From Clostridia bacterium (GTDB lineage: Bacteria > Bacillota > Clostridia > Oscillospirales > Acutalibacteraceae), in contig JAGAJB010000003.1 of assembly GCA_017626295.1 (NCBI GenBank), forward strand, positions 1-64,000: a stretch of DNA of 64,000 bases. The letters are read 5' to 3'. The notes below the pieces were generated by a model. It was not told the origin of the DNA. It was given only the letters and a program-made list of their open reading frames with translations, and did not search any database. Position 1 is the stretch's first letter. Each line of letters opens with the position of its first letter. The translations under genes were made by a program, and so were the position numbers. Of the stretch, positions 8,542 to 18,090 are shown piece by piece.

Positions 8542-10860
8542 TCACCAATTAAATAATTTTGCTTTAATACGGCGTATTTTAGCCTTTTTGCCGTTTCCGT
8601 AAAAATCTTTTACTGTATTCTCAACATTTTTCTTTGTCACTTTTTCAAAAAATTCTTTTCGTAAAAGTGAATGGGAAGTTGACTTTAAAAGAGAAAGATT
8701 TTCTTTAACCGCAGCATTGAAATCTACTTTTTGCAACTTAGTATCATTCTCATTTTTAAGTAAACGGTTACCTTTATCAGTGTGTACAAGTATAAGAGAA
8801 GTTCCTTTTTTATCGTCATACTCAGGAAACATCTTTTCCACACCCCAAAAATCTGCCATAGTAATATCAGATTGACGATGGAGTTGTTTAAAGGAACACT
8901 CAGAACAAGCAGGTCTTAAATACAAATTTTGTATAAAACCTTTAAGGAACATATCATTTCCTGAAAGTTCTCTATATTCCTTGCCGTTTTCAAAAACGAA
9001 TTTCATTGAGTATGTCTGCCAACCCTCAGTTTTATCACGGAATGATACAGACTTCACTTTTGATTGTGCTGCTTTTTCGCGTTCTTTTACATAACTTTCC
9101 CAGATTTTAGGAGAAGGAACACCGTGACATATAAAATCAAGTGTATAAAGATTTTCGTACTCTTTACCCAAATATGCAAAAAGACCACCTATTTGGCATG
9201 CTGTACCTGAAAAAAGAACCTTTCTGCCATTTTCAAGAAATTCTTCTGCTATTTTGTAACTGTTACCTATTTGGCTTTGGACATATTTACTTCCTCGAAG
9301 TTCTTGAAGACCATCTACAGTTTCGCAATATTTATGAACAACTTTCATATTTTCATCATATCCTGCACCGAAAACTACGCCGTTTTCAGCAATAATTTTC
9401 TCAGCAAAATAAGTAAACATACCGCCTGAAGAACTGTTTTTACGAATATCCTCATTCAAATTTACTGCTGCATAAGCAGTCGGCTCTTTTTCTGTATCTT
9501 TGTATTTATTTGCAACAGGGCAAATGTTGCGACAAATACCACAATTTATACATTTTTCAAAATCAATTGTGGGATATAAAAAGCCCTCGGAGTCAGGTTG
9601 AATTGTAATTGCATTTTTGGGGCATTTCTGCTCACAAGCACCACAACCTGAACAAATATTTTTACTGCATATTGTAAAAGGCTTTTCCTCTTGTTCCTCT
9701 TTCATAATGTATTTTTTTACATTATCAGAAAGGCTTTTTCTGTATTCAGGTAAGAACTCTTTGAGTCTTTTCTTTATTTCGTTTTCTTTTTCAATAATGA
9801 CCTTAAAAGCCTTAAGAAGTTCATTTTTTTCTGTAAGTTCTGTATAGGGGATAACATAACCGTCATATGTACCGAACAAATCTATTGCGATACCTTTTGA
9901 TTTCACAGAATAGCCTATAACAAGTGTAGGCACTTCAGTTGAATACGCAGCTATTGTTGAATGTGTTCTTGCACCTATGAAGAAACGGCAATTTGAAATA
10001 ATATATTTTAACTGCTCACAGTTATATTCTTTATCGACAATAGAAACGCGACTATTATTAACTTCATCATAAATCTTTTTTAATATAGGATAATCGTTTC
10101 TGTTTTCTTCAATACTGTAAACATGAGGAATAAGGCAAACTGACATATCCGTGTTATCAAGTATGTGGCGGATAACTGCCAAAACATTTGCATAAGTATA
10201 TGGTGTATCAGGTTTAATTGTCATTTCGCTGACATTTATACCTACGGTATTACCCGAAACAAAACCATCCGGAAACGGCACCTCTTGCATATTAAGGAAG
10301 AAAGCAGGGTCGCAACATTTCACAACATTTTCCTCAGGTATACCCGCTGTAATCAAAGAATCATATGTAATAGGATCTCTTGCAAAAATATATTTATATC
10401 TCTTTAAATCCTCAAGAATCTCGCCTTTAATATTATCCTTTTCAATAGAGCAGCACCATAAAATGTTGTCAATACCATTTTTACTTGTATATTTATTCAG
10501 CGCAAGACTGGGAACAGGCCTGCCGTAGCAATATGTATCGCCACCGATATTAAGGCAAATATCCCCTTTTTCTATTTGAGAGAAAAGCGGTTTTTGAATT
10601 ATTCCCTGCCCGGCAAAAGACTTTTTATTAAATTTTCGTAAACCGGCAGAAGCATATCTGTGAATCGGTGTAGGATAACTGTTATATGGTATCATATTTA
10701 TACCTAATTCACGACACATTGCTCTGTCTTGCCACGGAGAAAATGTGGCTATATTTATATCACCGGTTCTACCACCTAAAACTTTTACAGTTGAACGAAC
10801 TATGGCTTCACAACCGCGGTTGATTACACCCGTTTGTCCGCACAAAAAAATTTTTTTCAT
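8542..10860 (-). CDS. Polysaccharide pyruvyl transferase fused to ferredoxin/FrhB-like domain
   Basis: A 772-residue two-part protein. Residues 1 to about 390 match the polysaccharide pyruvyl transferase family (N-terminal GQTGVINRGCEAI; GARTHSTIAAYSTEVPTL), which puts pyruvate ketals on cell-surface sugars. From about residue 397 come two 4Fe-4S motifs (CSGCGACEQKCP and CINCGICRNICP), then a coenzyme-F420 hydrogenase beta-subunit (FrhB)-like domain with SSGGMF and LFSGTACQIGG. The frame is continuous, so the fusion is real in this sequence. F420 need not be the cofactor; FrhB-like domains are often found in glycan loci. The chemistry of the C-terminal half is unknown. Confidence 0.87.
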   Translation of the reverse strand: MKKIFLCGQTGVINRGCEAIVRSTVKVLGGRTGDINIATFSPWQDRAMCRELGINMIPYNSYPTPIHRYASAGLRKFNKKSFAGQGIIQKPLFSQIEKGDICLNIGGDTYCYGRPVPSLALNKYTSKNGIDNILWCCSIEKDNIKGEILEDLKRYKYIFARDPITYDSLITAGIPEENVVKCCDPAFFLNMQEVPFPDGFVSGNTVGINVSEMTIKPDTPYTYANVLAVIRHILDNTDMSVCLIPHVYSIEENRNDYPILKKIYDEVNNSRVSIVDKEYNCEQLKYIISNCRFFIGARTHSTIAAYSTEVPTLVIGYSVKSKGIAIDLFGTYDGYVIPYTELTEKNELLKAFKVIIEKENEIKKRLKEFLPEYRKSLSDNVKKYIMKEEQEEKPFTICSKNICSGCGACEQKCPKNAITIQPDSEGFLYPTIDFEKCINCGICRNICPVANKYKDTEKEPTAYAAVNLNEDIRKNSSSGGMFTYFAEKIIAENGVVFGAGYDENMKVVHKYCETVDGLQELRGSKYVQSQIGNSYKIAEEFLENGRKVLFSGTACQIGGLFAYLGKEYENLYTLDFICHGVPSPKIWESYVKEREKAAQSKVKSVSFRDKTEGWQTYSMKFVFENGKEYRELSGNDMFLKGFIQNLYLRPACSECSFKQLHRQSDITMADFWGVEKMFPEYDDKKGTSLILVHTDKGNRLLKNENDTKLQKVDFNAAVKENLSLLKSTSHSLLRKEFFEKVTKKNVENTVKDFYGNGKKAKIRRIKAKLFNW

Positions 10861-10864
10861 ATTT

Positions 10865-12001
10865 TCACCATTTTTCTTTTACTACTTCTGCTTTTGAACA
10901 GGGACCATACTCATAACGAGAACTTTCGCCTTTTTCATTTATATCTTCAATAAGATTTAAAAATCGCTCGGTTGCTGTGTCAACATTCCAGTTTTCACAA
11001 ATTGAGGCGTATGCATTTTTTTGAAGTTCTTTTCTTTTTTCGGGGTTATCTAGAAGATATTTAATTTTGTTATAAAGGTCATCAACATTACCATTTTTAT
11101 AAATAAGACCTGTTTTTCCATCGTCAATAAGAAAGCGGGTAGAGCCGATTATGCTATTTGAAACTACGGCACACCCACCATTCATAGATTCATTAAGTAC
11201 TGCTCCCCACCCCTCTTTACGATTTGATGTAAAAAAGAATATTTCGGACTTTTCCATATATTCCCTTACCTTTTCAGGAGTAACGCTACCTACAAGACAT
11301 ACCTGTTTTGATAAATTGTGCTTTATTATTTCTTTTTCTAATTGAGCCTTTAGAGGACCATCACCAACTACATTTAAGTGGAATTGATAACCCTCTTTTT
11401 TTAATCTTTTGGCAACTGAAATAATAGTTTCAGGATGCTTTAAAGCAATAAGCCTTGCAACCCACAATATAGAATTCGGTTCTTTTTTAGATATTATATT
11501 GTCAATATCATCATACTTTTTTACTTCCGGGAAGTAACCCCATTTATAAAATTTATTTTCAGGAAAACCTAATAATTTCATATCAAGGGGTAAGTATGCA
11601 CTTGCACAAAGAATATGAATATTTTTATCTTTATACTGAATAATTCTGTCTTTTACACCTTTACGAGTCTGGGGAATAAATCTTCGCCATGTACCTTTTT
11701 TAAAAAATCTTTCGGCATAAAAAAAAGATAATTTATTCTTGTCCATCCTCAACTTAATTAGACTGTTCGGACAAGCGCCAAAAATAGCGACATCAGCATC
11801 GACAATTAACTTTTCTGCGAGTTGTTTTTCTTCATCCTTAAACCAATGGACAATATAATCTCTCTCTGTAGATGTTTGATAGCCTGCATTTGCAATATTT
11901 TCGGTAGCAATAAAACTAAAATCATTACCACGGGATATTATGTTTTCACAAAATTTCAATTGATGATGATTTAAAAAATTTGAAACAAATACTATTTTCA
12001 T
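10865..12001 (-). CDS. GT4-type glycosyltransferase
   Basis: A 378-residue GT-B fold enzyme: N-terminal Rossmann start (KIVFVSNFLNHHQLKFC), C-terminal donor domain with ILWVARLIALKHPE, VVGDGPL and the E-x7-E-type segment KEGWGAVLNESMNGGCAVV. It probably adds one sugar to the lipid-linked repeat unit at the inner face of the membrane. It overlaps the polymerase gene upstream by 4 bases (ATGA). Donor and acceptor sugars are not evident. A short polar tail after residue 355 is not part of the usual fold. Confidence 0.85.
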   Translation of the reverse strand: MKIVFVSNFLNHHQLKFCENIISRGNDFSFIATENIANAGYQTSTERDYIVHWFKDEEKQLAEKLIVDADVAIFGACPNSLIKLRMDKNKLSFFYAERFFKKGTWRRFIPQTRKGVKDRIIQYKDKNIHILCASAYLPLDMKLLGFPENKFYKWGYFPEVKKYDDIDNIISKKEPNSILWVARLIALKHPETIISVAKRLKKEGYQFHLNVVGDGPLKAQLEKEIIKHNLSKQVCLVGSVTPEKVREYMEKSEIFFFTSNRKEGWGAVLNESMNGGCAVVSNSIIGSTRFLIDDGKTGLIYKNGNVDDLYNKIKYLLDNPEKRKELQKNAYASICENWNVDTATERFLNLIEDINEKGESSRYEYGPCSKAEVVKEKW

Positions 12002-13059
12002 AACGTACTCCAGAAAAATTCGTATGGTAAAAAGTCACTACCGCGTAATCTGTATAAAAATAACCCTATACAAAGAACATAAACTGCTGCATTTATTATT
12101 TTTTTGGGTTCTTCTTTAAATGTTGAAATTGTGTTTGGAAGAAGTAATAATTGACCAAAAATAAAATAGAAACTGATTCGCTCTGACGCCTGTGCACCTA
12201 TATAGCGCATAATGTAACTTATCATTCCTAATATAGTTATAAACATAATTGCCGATTGTGTTTTATCTTGTCTTTCATATCTAACTTCTCTGTTATATAG
12301 CATTGCAAAAACAATAATAAGAACATAAATTGCCGTTGCTATAAAACCGCCTGAGTCAATAGATTGTGAATAATCTGTTTCAAAAATCTCATTGGCAACT
12401 GTTATAATTTTGTCAGCATTTGCAAAAACAATAATCGAACCCAAACAAAGCAAGCACAAATTCCACCATCTGTATGCAAGCAAGGAAATAAAATAAACCG
12501 CTATAAACAGAAAAGCTGTTCTGTGGAACTGGGCTGCAAGTATAACAACAAAAAGAAAAGGTACAAATTTTTTCTTCTTAACAAATTCAAAAGACAAGAT
12601 ACACAAACTCATAGCAATCGATTGCCGCATACCTTGCATTTCAAATTGCATAAGACCAAGTGTTATGTACATCACCACACTCATTACAACATTATCTGAG
12701 TTTTTATATATACAATAAAAAATACAAATAACGTATATTGCAGAAGATATAACAATTATCCATTGGGGTGACGTAAAAATTCTTGAAAGACAAAACAGGA
12801 AGAACTGAAAACCGGCTTCTACATAATCACTTCTGTAATATTCAATCCAAGAGTTTGATACAATTGCACGATTCATCATGTTATAGTAATTCGCAGTATC
12901 AGTACTTCCGATAAATCTACTTCTAAGTCCCATAAACAATATGAGCACTATTCCACATAAAATAAGATATTTGCGTTTTCTTTTATCCACTTCATTCATT
13001 CGCGGAAAGAAAATGCTCAGCACTAACGGTGCTATTGCCACTAAAGCATAAATAATCAT
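11998..13059 (-). CDS. EpsG-family membrane protein, probable repeat-unit polymerase
   Basis: A 353-residue protein with about ten hydrophobic segments. FMGLRSRFIGSTDTANYYNM, MQGMRQSIAMSLC and QFHRTAF are the conserved blocks of the EpsG family, which take the place of Wzy in many Gram-positive exopolysaccharide loci. It would link repeat units outside the membrane after flipping by the Wzx-like protein. It directly follows one glycosyltransferase gene (stop and start adjacent) and overlaps the next by 4 bases. Confidence 0.85.
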   Translation of the reverse strand: MIIYALVAIAPLVLSIFFPRMNEVDKRKRKYLILCGIVLILFMGLRSRFIGSTDTANYYNMMNRAIVSNSWIEYYRSDYVEAGFQFFLFCLSRIFTSPQWIIVISSAIYVICIFYCIYKNSDNVVMSVVMYITLGLMQFEMQGMRQSIAMSLCILSFEFVKKKKFVPFLFVVILAAQFHRTAFLFIAVYFISLLAYRWWNLCLLCLGSIIVFANADKIITVANEIFETDYSQSIDSGGFIATAIYVLIIVFAMLYNREVRYERQDKTQSAIMFITILGMISYIMRYIGAQASERISFYFIFGQLLLLPNTISTFKEEPKKIINAAVYVLCIGLFLYRLRGSDFLPYEFFWSTL

Positions 13060-14322
13060 TTATCTCTCATTTCCCTCATCGTAAATATCGTTATACATAT
13101 TTATATAACTATCAGTATTGGCTTTTCTATCGTGTGCCTTTTCTGTCTTTTCAATTGCCTTTTTTGATAAACTTTTGCAAAGCTCAGGATTATCGAAAAG
13201 TTCCTCAAGTCTTGCCGCAAGGTAAGGATATTCCTGAAAATCATATAAATATCCGTCAACTTTATCACTGATAAAGTCAGCCATACCTCCCCTGAATGTT
13301 GCTATACACGGGCAACCAAGGTACATTCCCTCCCTTAAAACAAGAGAGGCGCCCTCAATAGCCGAAGGAATAACAACTACATGTGATTTGAGCATTCTCT
13401 CAACCATTTCAGATTCCTTAAGCCTGCCCAAAAACACAACATTTTTTTCTAAACCGTGTTTTTTAATAAGTTTATCAATATATTTGGCATAAGCACTTGT
13501 CAGAGCAAGTTTACCGTTACCACCGGACATTCCCGGAACATAGACCTTAATTTCAGGATATTTATTTTTGATGAGACTTATCGCCAACAAGAGATTATGC
13601 AAACCTTTAAGAGGAACTCCGCCGGGATTTGTAAAAATACTGTATTTTTCAATTTTTTCTATATCCCACTTCGATGAACTGTAAAAACTTTCTCTTAAAT
13701 TATACTCTAATTTAAAGCATTTAAGTTTGGGATTTATACTCTTGCAAAGGGAGGTATCCCAGGTAGAAACACCGTTTATATATTTTACCCTTCTTAAAAT
13801 TTCCTGTTCATATTTAGCATTCTTTTTATGTATAAAATGTAGTTCTATTTCACCGTTTAAATGAAGATTCTGTTTTAAAGTGCGGTTAAAAATAAATTCC
13901 TTTAAGGGTATACCGCCGAAATCTACATCCTTTATTCTTGTAAGTATACCCTGAATAGAAACAACTGATTTTACATCGGGACACATACGTAAATAAGAAA
14001 GACCATGAGAATATTCTGTTCCGTGGAGATGAACAATATCCGGTTTAAAATCGTCATTTATTTTTTTCCATAGTTTTTCATAAGACTTAGTATAACTAAG
14101 CATATTCTTTCCGGTGCCGGGTAAAAGATAATATGTTATACCCTTGTGTTCAAATTTTTTGTATTCGCTGCCATAAATACAGGCAACTGCCAAATCAACA
14201 TCTTCTTTTTCTGCAAGGTTCTTTGAGATATCAATCATCCAAGTGCCGCTTGAACCTGTCTGAACATCTAAATGTTCAGCAGCATCAGGAAGAAGCATGT
14301 TCACAATCCATAAAATCTTCAT
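13060..14322 (-). CDS. GT4-type glycosyltransferase
   Basis: A 420-residue GT-B enzyme starting MKILWIVNMLLPDAAEHL, with an N-terminal acceptor domain and a C-terminal donor domain containing NPGGVPLKGL, VVFLGRL and the AIEGASLVLREGMYLGCP sugar-nucleotide motif. The frame opens at a TTG at 14334, but the ATG at 14322 has GGTG six bases upstream and begins the natural Rossmann strand, so it is used here. It is one of four glycosyltransferases in the operon; its sugar is unknown. Confidence 0.84.
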   Translation of the reverse strand: MKILWIVNMLLPDAAEHLDVQTGSSGTWMIDISKNLAEKEDVDLAVACIYGSEYKKFEHKGITYYLLPGTGKNMLSYTKSYEKLWKKINDDFKPDIVHLHGTEYSHGLSYLRMCPDVKSVVSIQGILTRIKDVDFGGIPLKEFIFNRTLKQNLHLNGEIELHFIHKKNAKYEQEILRRVKYINGVSTWDTSLCKSINPKLKCFKLEYNLRESFYSSSKWDIEKIEKYSIFTNPGGVPLKGLHNLLLAISLIKNKYPEIKVYVPGMSGGNGKLALTSAYAKYIDKLIKKHGLEKNVVFLGRLKESEMVERMLKSHVVVIPSAIEGASLVLREGMYLGCPCIATFRGGMADFISDKVDGYLYDFQEYPYLAARLEELFDNPELCKSLSKKAIEKTEKAHDRKANTDSYINMYNDIYDEGNER

Positions 14323-14343
14323 TCGTTTCACCAACTAAACAAC

Positions 14344-15645
14344 TTAATTTTTTGACGCCTTTACAAAGGTTTCAATGAAAAGTCTCTTTATATCTTTTTC
14401 ATTATGATTCTTTTTACCGCATTCAAAGGCTTTCCTTCCGTATTCCTTAATTTTTTCGGGATTTTCAAGAAGTTTTTTTAACTGCGGTGCAATTTCTTCG
14501 TATTCATTTGCTATAACTGCACAGTCTTTTTCTCTGAGATAGATTATCGGTGCAATATCCTTATCGCCTATTGCAAAAATGCATTTACCGCTTTTGAAAT
14601 AGTCGGTAATTTTTGTAGAAAATGAAAGACGCGCATCAAATCTATGATTTTTCTCAAGTGATTCTGCAAAAATTACTATATCTGCAGACTGCTGAATAGC
14701 ATCCACTTCACTTTTAGGTACACAACCTTTAAAATGACATCCGTTTGAATTGAGCATTTCTAAAGTCGTACCCTCAATAACAGTGGGGGAATATACATCA
14801 AGAGTTATTTTCTCACCGTTTTTATTTATTTCCGCCATTGCTTTTGAAATCTCAACCAAGGATTCCGCACGACCCAAGAAAAGTTTTCCTGTATATACCA
14901 TTTTTATAGGGTCTGATGTGGGTCTGTCATCATATTCCCTGTTTTCGTAATCAATACCTTTTGTGAGAACTATGCTGTTTGTACCGAATTCCGCATCCGT
15001 TTCTCTCTTTTGCGTTTCAGTAATAGTAAACATTTCAGTACAATTTACCGCAAGTTTCTTTACAACCCTACGCAAAAGGAATCTATGAACATATGCTAAA
15101 GGTTTACCCTTACAGGGTTTATAGGAATAATTATCATCCCATAAATAACAAACATATGGTTTGGGGAATTTTTTTAATATATGCAACTGAAGTTTACCCA
15201 TATAAACAACAGGATAAATGGGAACAAAATAAACGTCGGGATTTTCTTCTTCAATAAAACTATCAAGTGCTTTAGTTTTCCATTTACCAAATGCCCATAC
15301 GACTTCACGCATTATTGTCATAAACCAGGATTTTTTCTTGTGTGCCTGAGTATAAAGGGCAGTTTCTGCTTCCATAGCCTTCAATGTTGCTTCATCGGCT
15401 TTTTGTCCGTTTTTCACACGGCAACCAACGGGATTTCTTTTAATAACGCTTTTAATAATTTCATTTTCACTGATTCTGAAAAAGTTATTACAGACAGGTG
15501 TATCGGGTAAATCTGACTTTGTATAAATCTGAGCAACTTTATTAACGTCATAAAACTTAAACAAATCTGTTTGTGTATGTATACCGCTGTCGCTGCGCCA
15601 TGTACTTAAAGAAATTGCTAAAACTTTTGGCAATTCTTTTTCCAT
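14344..15645 (-). CDS. Glycosyltransferase, GT-B fold
   Basis: A 433-residue protein with a GT4-like layout: KVLAISLSTWRSDSG at the start, a central acceptor region with YLWDDNYSYKP, and a C-terminal donor domain including MVYTGKLFLGRAESL and the FSTKITDYFKSGKCIFAIG block, the position of the donor-binding glutamates. The match to the classical E-x7-E motif is weak, so the subfamily is uncertain. It sits between two other glycosyltransferase genes with short gaps. Confidence 0.75.
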   Translation of the reverse strand: MEKELPKVLAISLSTWRSDSGIHTQTDLFKFYDVNKVAQIYTKSDLPDTPVCNNFFRISENEIIKSVIKRNPVGCRVKNGQKADEATLKAMEAETALYTQAHKKKSWFMTIMREVVWAFGKWKTKALDSFIEEENPDVYFVPIYPVVYMGKLQLHILKKFPKPYVCYLWDDNYSYKPCKGKPLAYVHRFLLRRVVKKLAVNCTEMFTITETQKRETDAEFGTNSIVLTKGIDYENREYDDRPTSDPIKMVYTGKLFLGRAESLVEISKAMAEINKNGEKITLDVYSPTVIEGTTLEMLNSNGCHFKGCVPKSEVDAIQQSADIVIFAESLEKNHRFDARLSFSTKITDYFKSGKCIFAIGDKDIAPIIYLREKDCAVIANEYEEIAPQLKKLLENPEKIKEYGRKAFECGKKNHNEKDIKRLFIETFVKASKN

Positions 15646-15658
15646 TTATATCATCCCT

Positions 15659-16813
15659 TTATTTATCTTCTAAAAGTTTTTTATATCTTTCAAGTTGGTT
15701 ATTGAGCATTATGCTTCTTTCGTAATTTTCTTCTACGAATTTTCTTGCGTTTTCGCCCATTTCTTTTACTTTTTGGGTGTCATTGCAAATTTCATTCATT
15801 TTTTCATAAAGTGATTCTGAATCCGCAGGCTTTACAAGTAAACAGGAAACTTCGTTTTCCAATACTTCCGAAGCACCGGGAATATCCGTTGTTATTACGG
15901 GGCAAGCCATTGCGCCCGCTTCCTGTATAACCATACCGAATCCCTCACGGTATGTGGGGTGAACAAGCACGTCCATTGCCGCATAGTGCAAGCACATTTC
16001 TTTATTTTCTATCTGACCTGTAAACACAACTTTTGGGGAATTTTTTGCCCAATTGAAAATCTCATCATCGGAACCGCTTTTATCGTCAATTGGCCCTGCT
16101 ATCATAAGTTTAACATTCTCGTTATTTTCAGAAACTTTTTTAAATGCTGTAAAAAGTTCTTTGCAACCTTTATCAGCAGAAACTCTACCTGAAAAACCGA
16201 ATACAAAATCATCTTTACTTATGCCGTTTTTGTTTCTTATTATTTCTCGCCATTCCGCTTTCTTTGATATATCATAGTTTGATAAATCAACACCAATTGT
16301 TCCGCCACGACCTACAACATCGGCTTTTGAATCTTTATAAAGTCCTTCCTTAACGGCAAAATTTTTATTTAAAAAACTTACCGCGTTTACGTCCGTTGCA
16401 TTAGCGCAAACGATTTTTTCAAGGAACTTAAATATTTTTCTGGCTACACCGCTGAAACCAACATACCTTATACCCCATTGGCAATAAAGTCTTATGGGCA
16501 CACCGCAGATTTTAGCCGCAATACTTGCCGCCAATGATGCGTTAGGCGTCGAAAACTGTACTAAATCGAATCTTTCTTTCTTGAATATCTTTATAAAATC
16601 AATAATTGATGAAAAAACAGAAAGGTCAACGCCTCTTGCCATTGATACAGGAATAAACCTTATGTATTCCGGCAAAGAGTCGCTGAATTCTTTATCGTCA
16701 TTGCAAATAAGGGTAATATCATATCCGCATTTATTATGTAAATATTTTGCAGTTTCAACCACAAAGGCTTTCATTGTAAGTGAAACCGTTGTAACGATAC
16801 ATATCTTTTTCAT
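15659..16813 (-). CDS. GT4-type glycosyltransferase (EpsD/PglA-like)
   Basis: A 384-residue GT-B enzyme. The C-terminal donor domain is classical: FGFSGRVSADKGCKELF, LMIAGP, VVFTGQI, and EGFGMVIQEAGAMACPVI with the two donor-binding Glu. The acceptor half contains LVQFSTPNASLAASIAAKI. In loci with PglC, PglD and PglE relatives, such an enzyme often adds the second sugar to the lipid-linked first sugar; that role is inferred. A 31-base gap separates it from the PglD-like gene upstream. Confidence 0.85.
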   Translation of the reverse strand: MKKICIVTTVSLTMKAFVVETAKYLHNKCGYDITLICNDDKEFSDSLPEYIRFIPVSMARGVDLSVFSSIIDFIKIFKKERFDLVQFSTPNASLAASIAAKICGVPIRLYCQWGIRYVGFSGVARKIFKFLEKIVCANATDVNAVSFLNKNFAVKEGLYKDSKADVVGRGGTIGVDLSNYDISKKAEWREIIRNKNGISKDDFVFGFSGRVSADKGCKELFTAFKKVSENNENVKLMIAGPIDDKSGSDDEIFNWAKNSPKVVFTGQIENKEMCLHYAAMDVLVHPTYREGFGMVIQEAGAMACPVITTDIPGASEVLENEVSCLLVKPADSESLYEKMNEICNDTQKVKEMGENARKFVEENYERSIMLNNQLERYKKLLEDK

Positions 16814-16844
16814 TTGATATTTCCCTTCTTGCTTGTGTTCTTAT

Positions 16845-17450
16845 TTATATTTTTTTAATCGGCACGCCTACATATGTTCCGGGTTCGGTAATATCTTTTG
16901 TAACCACGGCACCGGAGCCCACTGTCACATTGTCGCATATTTTAACAACCGGATTAACTGAACTTCCTGCACCCATCCACACTTCATTGCCGACTTTTAC
17001 ACAACCGCATAATGTAGCATGGGGTGCAATTAGAGAAAAATCACCGACAACGCAATCATGCTCCACAACAGCACCGCTGTTTATTACACAAAACTCGCCC
17101 ACCGTAGCGCAAGCATTTACAACTGTCATAGGCATTACAACAGTACCTCTTTTAATTTCGGCATTTAAACCTATACTTGCGGTTGGGTGTATCAGTGTCA
17201 CATAGTTTAAATCGGAATATTTTTCAAAAATATTTTTTCTAACGGAGTTATTTCCGATTCCTATTGCAAAATCGTGTGTATCCTTATATTTTACGCAGTC
17301 CGAAATTTTACCCAGCCTTTTAAAGCCGATAACTTCGGATATAGCGTCATTATCATCCAAAAAACCTGCTATTTCATAGCCGTTTTTCATTGCAATATCC
17401 GCAATTACTTTAGCGTGACCGCCTGCACCGAATATAATTAAATTACGCAT
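16845..17450 (-). CDS. PglD/NeuD-type sugar O/N-acetyltransferase
   Basis: A 201-residue protein with an N-terminal Rossmann-like domain (LIIFGAGGHAKVIADIA) and a left-handed beta-helix of hexapeptide repeats (about residues 90-195), the PglD/NeuD layout. The catalytic His is likely in VEHDCVVGDF. PglD acetylates the 4-amino group of UDP-4-amino sugars in bacillosamine synthesis. The neighbours, a PglC-like phosphoglycosyl transferase and a PglE-like aminotransferase, support that pathway. The gene begins immediately after the stop codon of its upstream neighbour. Confidence 0.85.
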   Translation of the reverse strand: MRNLIIFGAGGHAKVIADIAMKNGYEIAGFLDDNDAISEVIGFKRLGKISDCVKYKDTHDFAIGIGNNSVRKNIFEKYSDLNYVTLIHPTASIGLNAEIKRGTVVMPMTVVNACATVGEFCVINSGAVVEHDCVVGDFSLIAPHATLCGCVKVGNEVWMGAGSSVNPVVKICDNVTVGSGAVVTKDITEPGTYVGVPIKKI

Positions 17451-18089
17451 TTATATCTCCTCAGCTGTTACGGAGCCTTTAAACTCTTCCATTGTGGCGT
17501 TGTTTTCTTGTGATATACCTTCTCTTTTAAGAACAGACGTTACAGTTCCGAGAATTATTTTTATATCGCCTATAAGAGTTATGTTGTTTACGTACTCTAC
17601 GTCAAGTTTGAATTTTTCTTCCCAGGTAATGCTGTTTCTTCCGTTAACCTGGGCATACCCTGTAAGACCGGGGCGTACATCGTGACGGTGACGCTGTTCT
17701 TCGGAATACAAGGGAAGATATTTTACCAACAAAGGTCTCGGACCTACAATAGACATATCGCCTACTAAGATATTTATAAGTTCGGGAAGTTCATCAAGGG
17801 AAGTTGACCTTAAAAATTTACCGTAAGAGTTAAGTCTGACTTCATCGGGAAGTAAATTACCGTCAGCATCTTTACGGTTATCCATAGTCCTTAACTTTAT
17901 AAGTTTAAATATCTTTTCCTCGCCTGTTTTTGCATTGATTTTGCCCGGCCTTTCCTGGCAGAAGAAGGGGTTGCCCTTCATAAAAACTGCACCGAGAATC
18001 ATCAACACAATAATAATCGGGGATAAACATACCAGCGCTATTAAAGATAAGAAAAAATCAAAAACTCGTTTAAAACATTTTGCGTACAT
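17451..18089 (-). CDS. PglC-like monotopic phosphoglycosyl transferase
   Basis: A 212-residue initiating sugar-phosphate transferase with an N-terminal re-entrant helix (KRVFDFFLSLIALVCLSP) and the conserved core FKLIKLRTM, SLDELPELINIL (Asp-Glu catalytic dyad), GDMSIVGPRPLL and VRPGLTGYAQVNGRN. It transfers a sugar-1-phosphate, perhaps diacetylbacillosamine-like, to undecaprenyl phosphate. The TTG at 18101 could extend the frame, but the ATG at 18089 is preferred because GAGG lies six bases upstream and the usual short N-terminus results. It is the second such transferase in the operon (see 20,133). Confidence 0.88.
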   Translation of the reverse strand: MYAKCFKRVFDFFLSLIALVCLSPIIIVLMILGAVFMKGNPFFCQERPGKINAKTGEEKIFKLIKLRTMDNRKDADGNLLPDEVRLNSYGKFLRSTSLDELPELINILVGDMSIVGPRPLLVKYLPLYSEEQRHRHDVRPGLTGYAQVNGRNSITWEEKFKLDVEYVNNITLIGDIKIILGTVTSVLKREGISQENNATMEEFKGSVTAEEI

Positions 18090-18090
18090 A

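Noticed and set aside
8542-10860. F420-dependent hydrogenase function
   Set aside because: The FrhB-like domain is fused to a pyruvyl transferase in a glycan operon, and no F420 synthesis or hydrogenase genes are seen.
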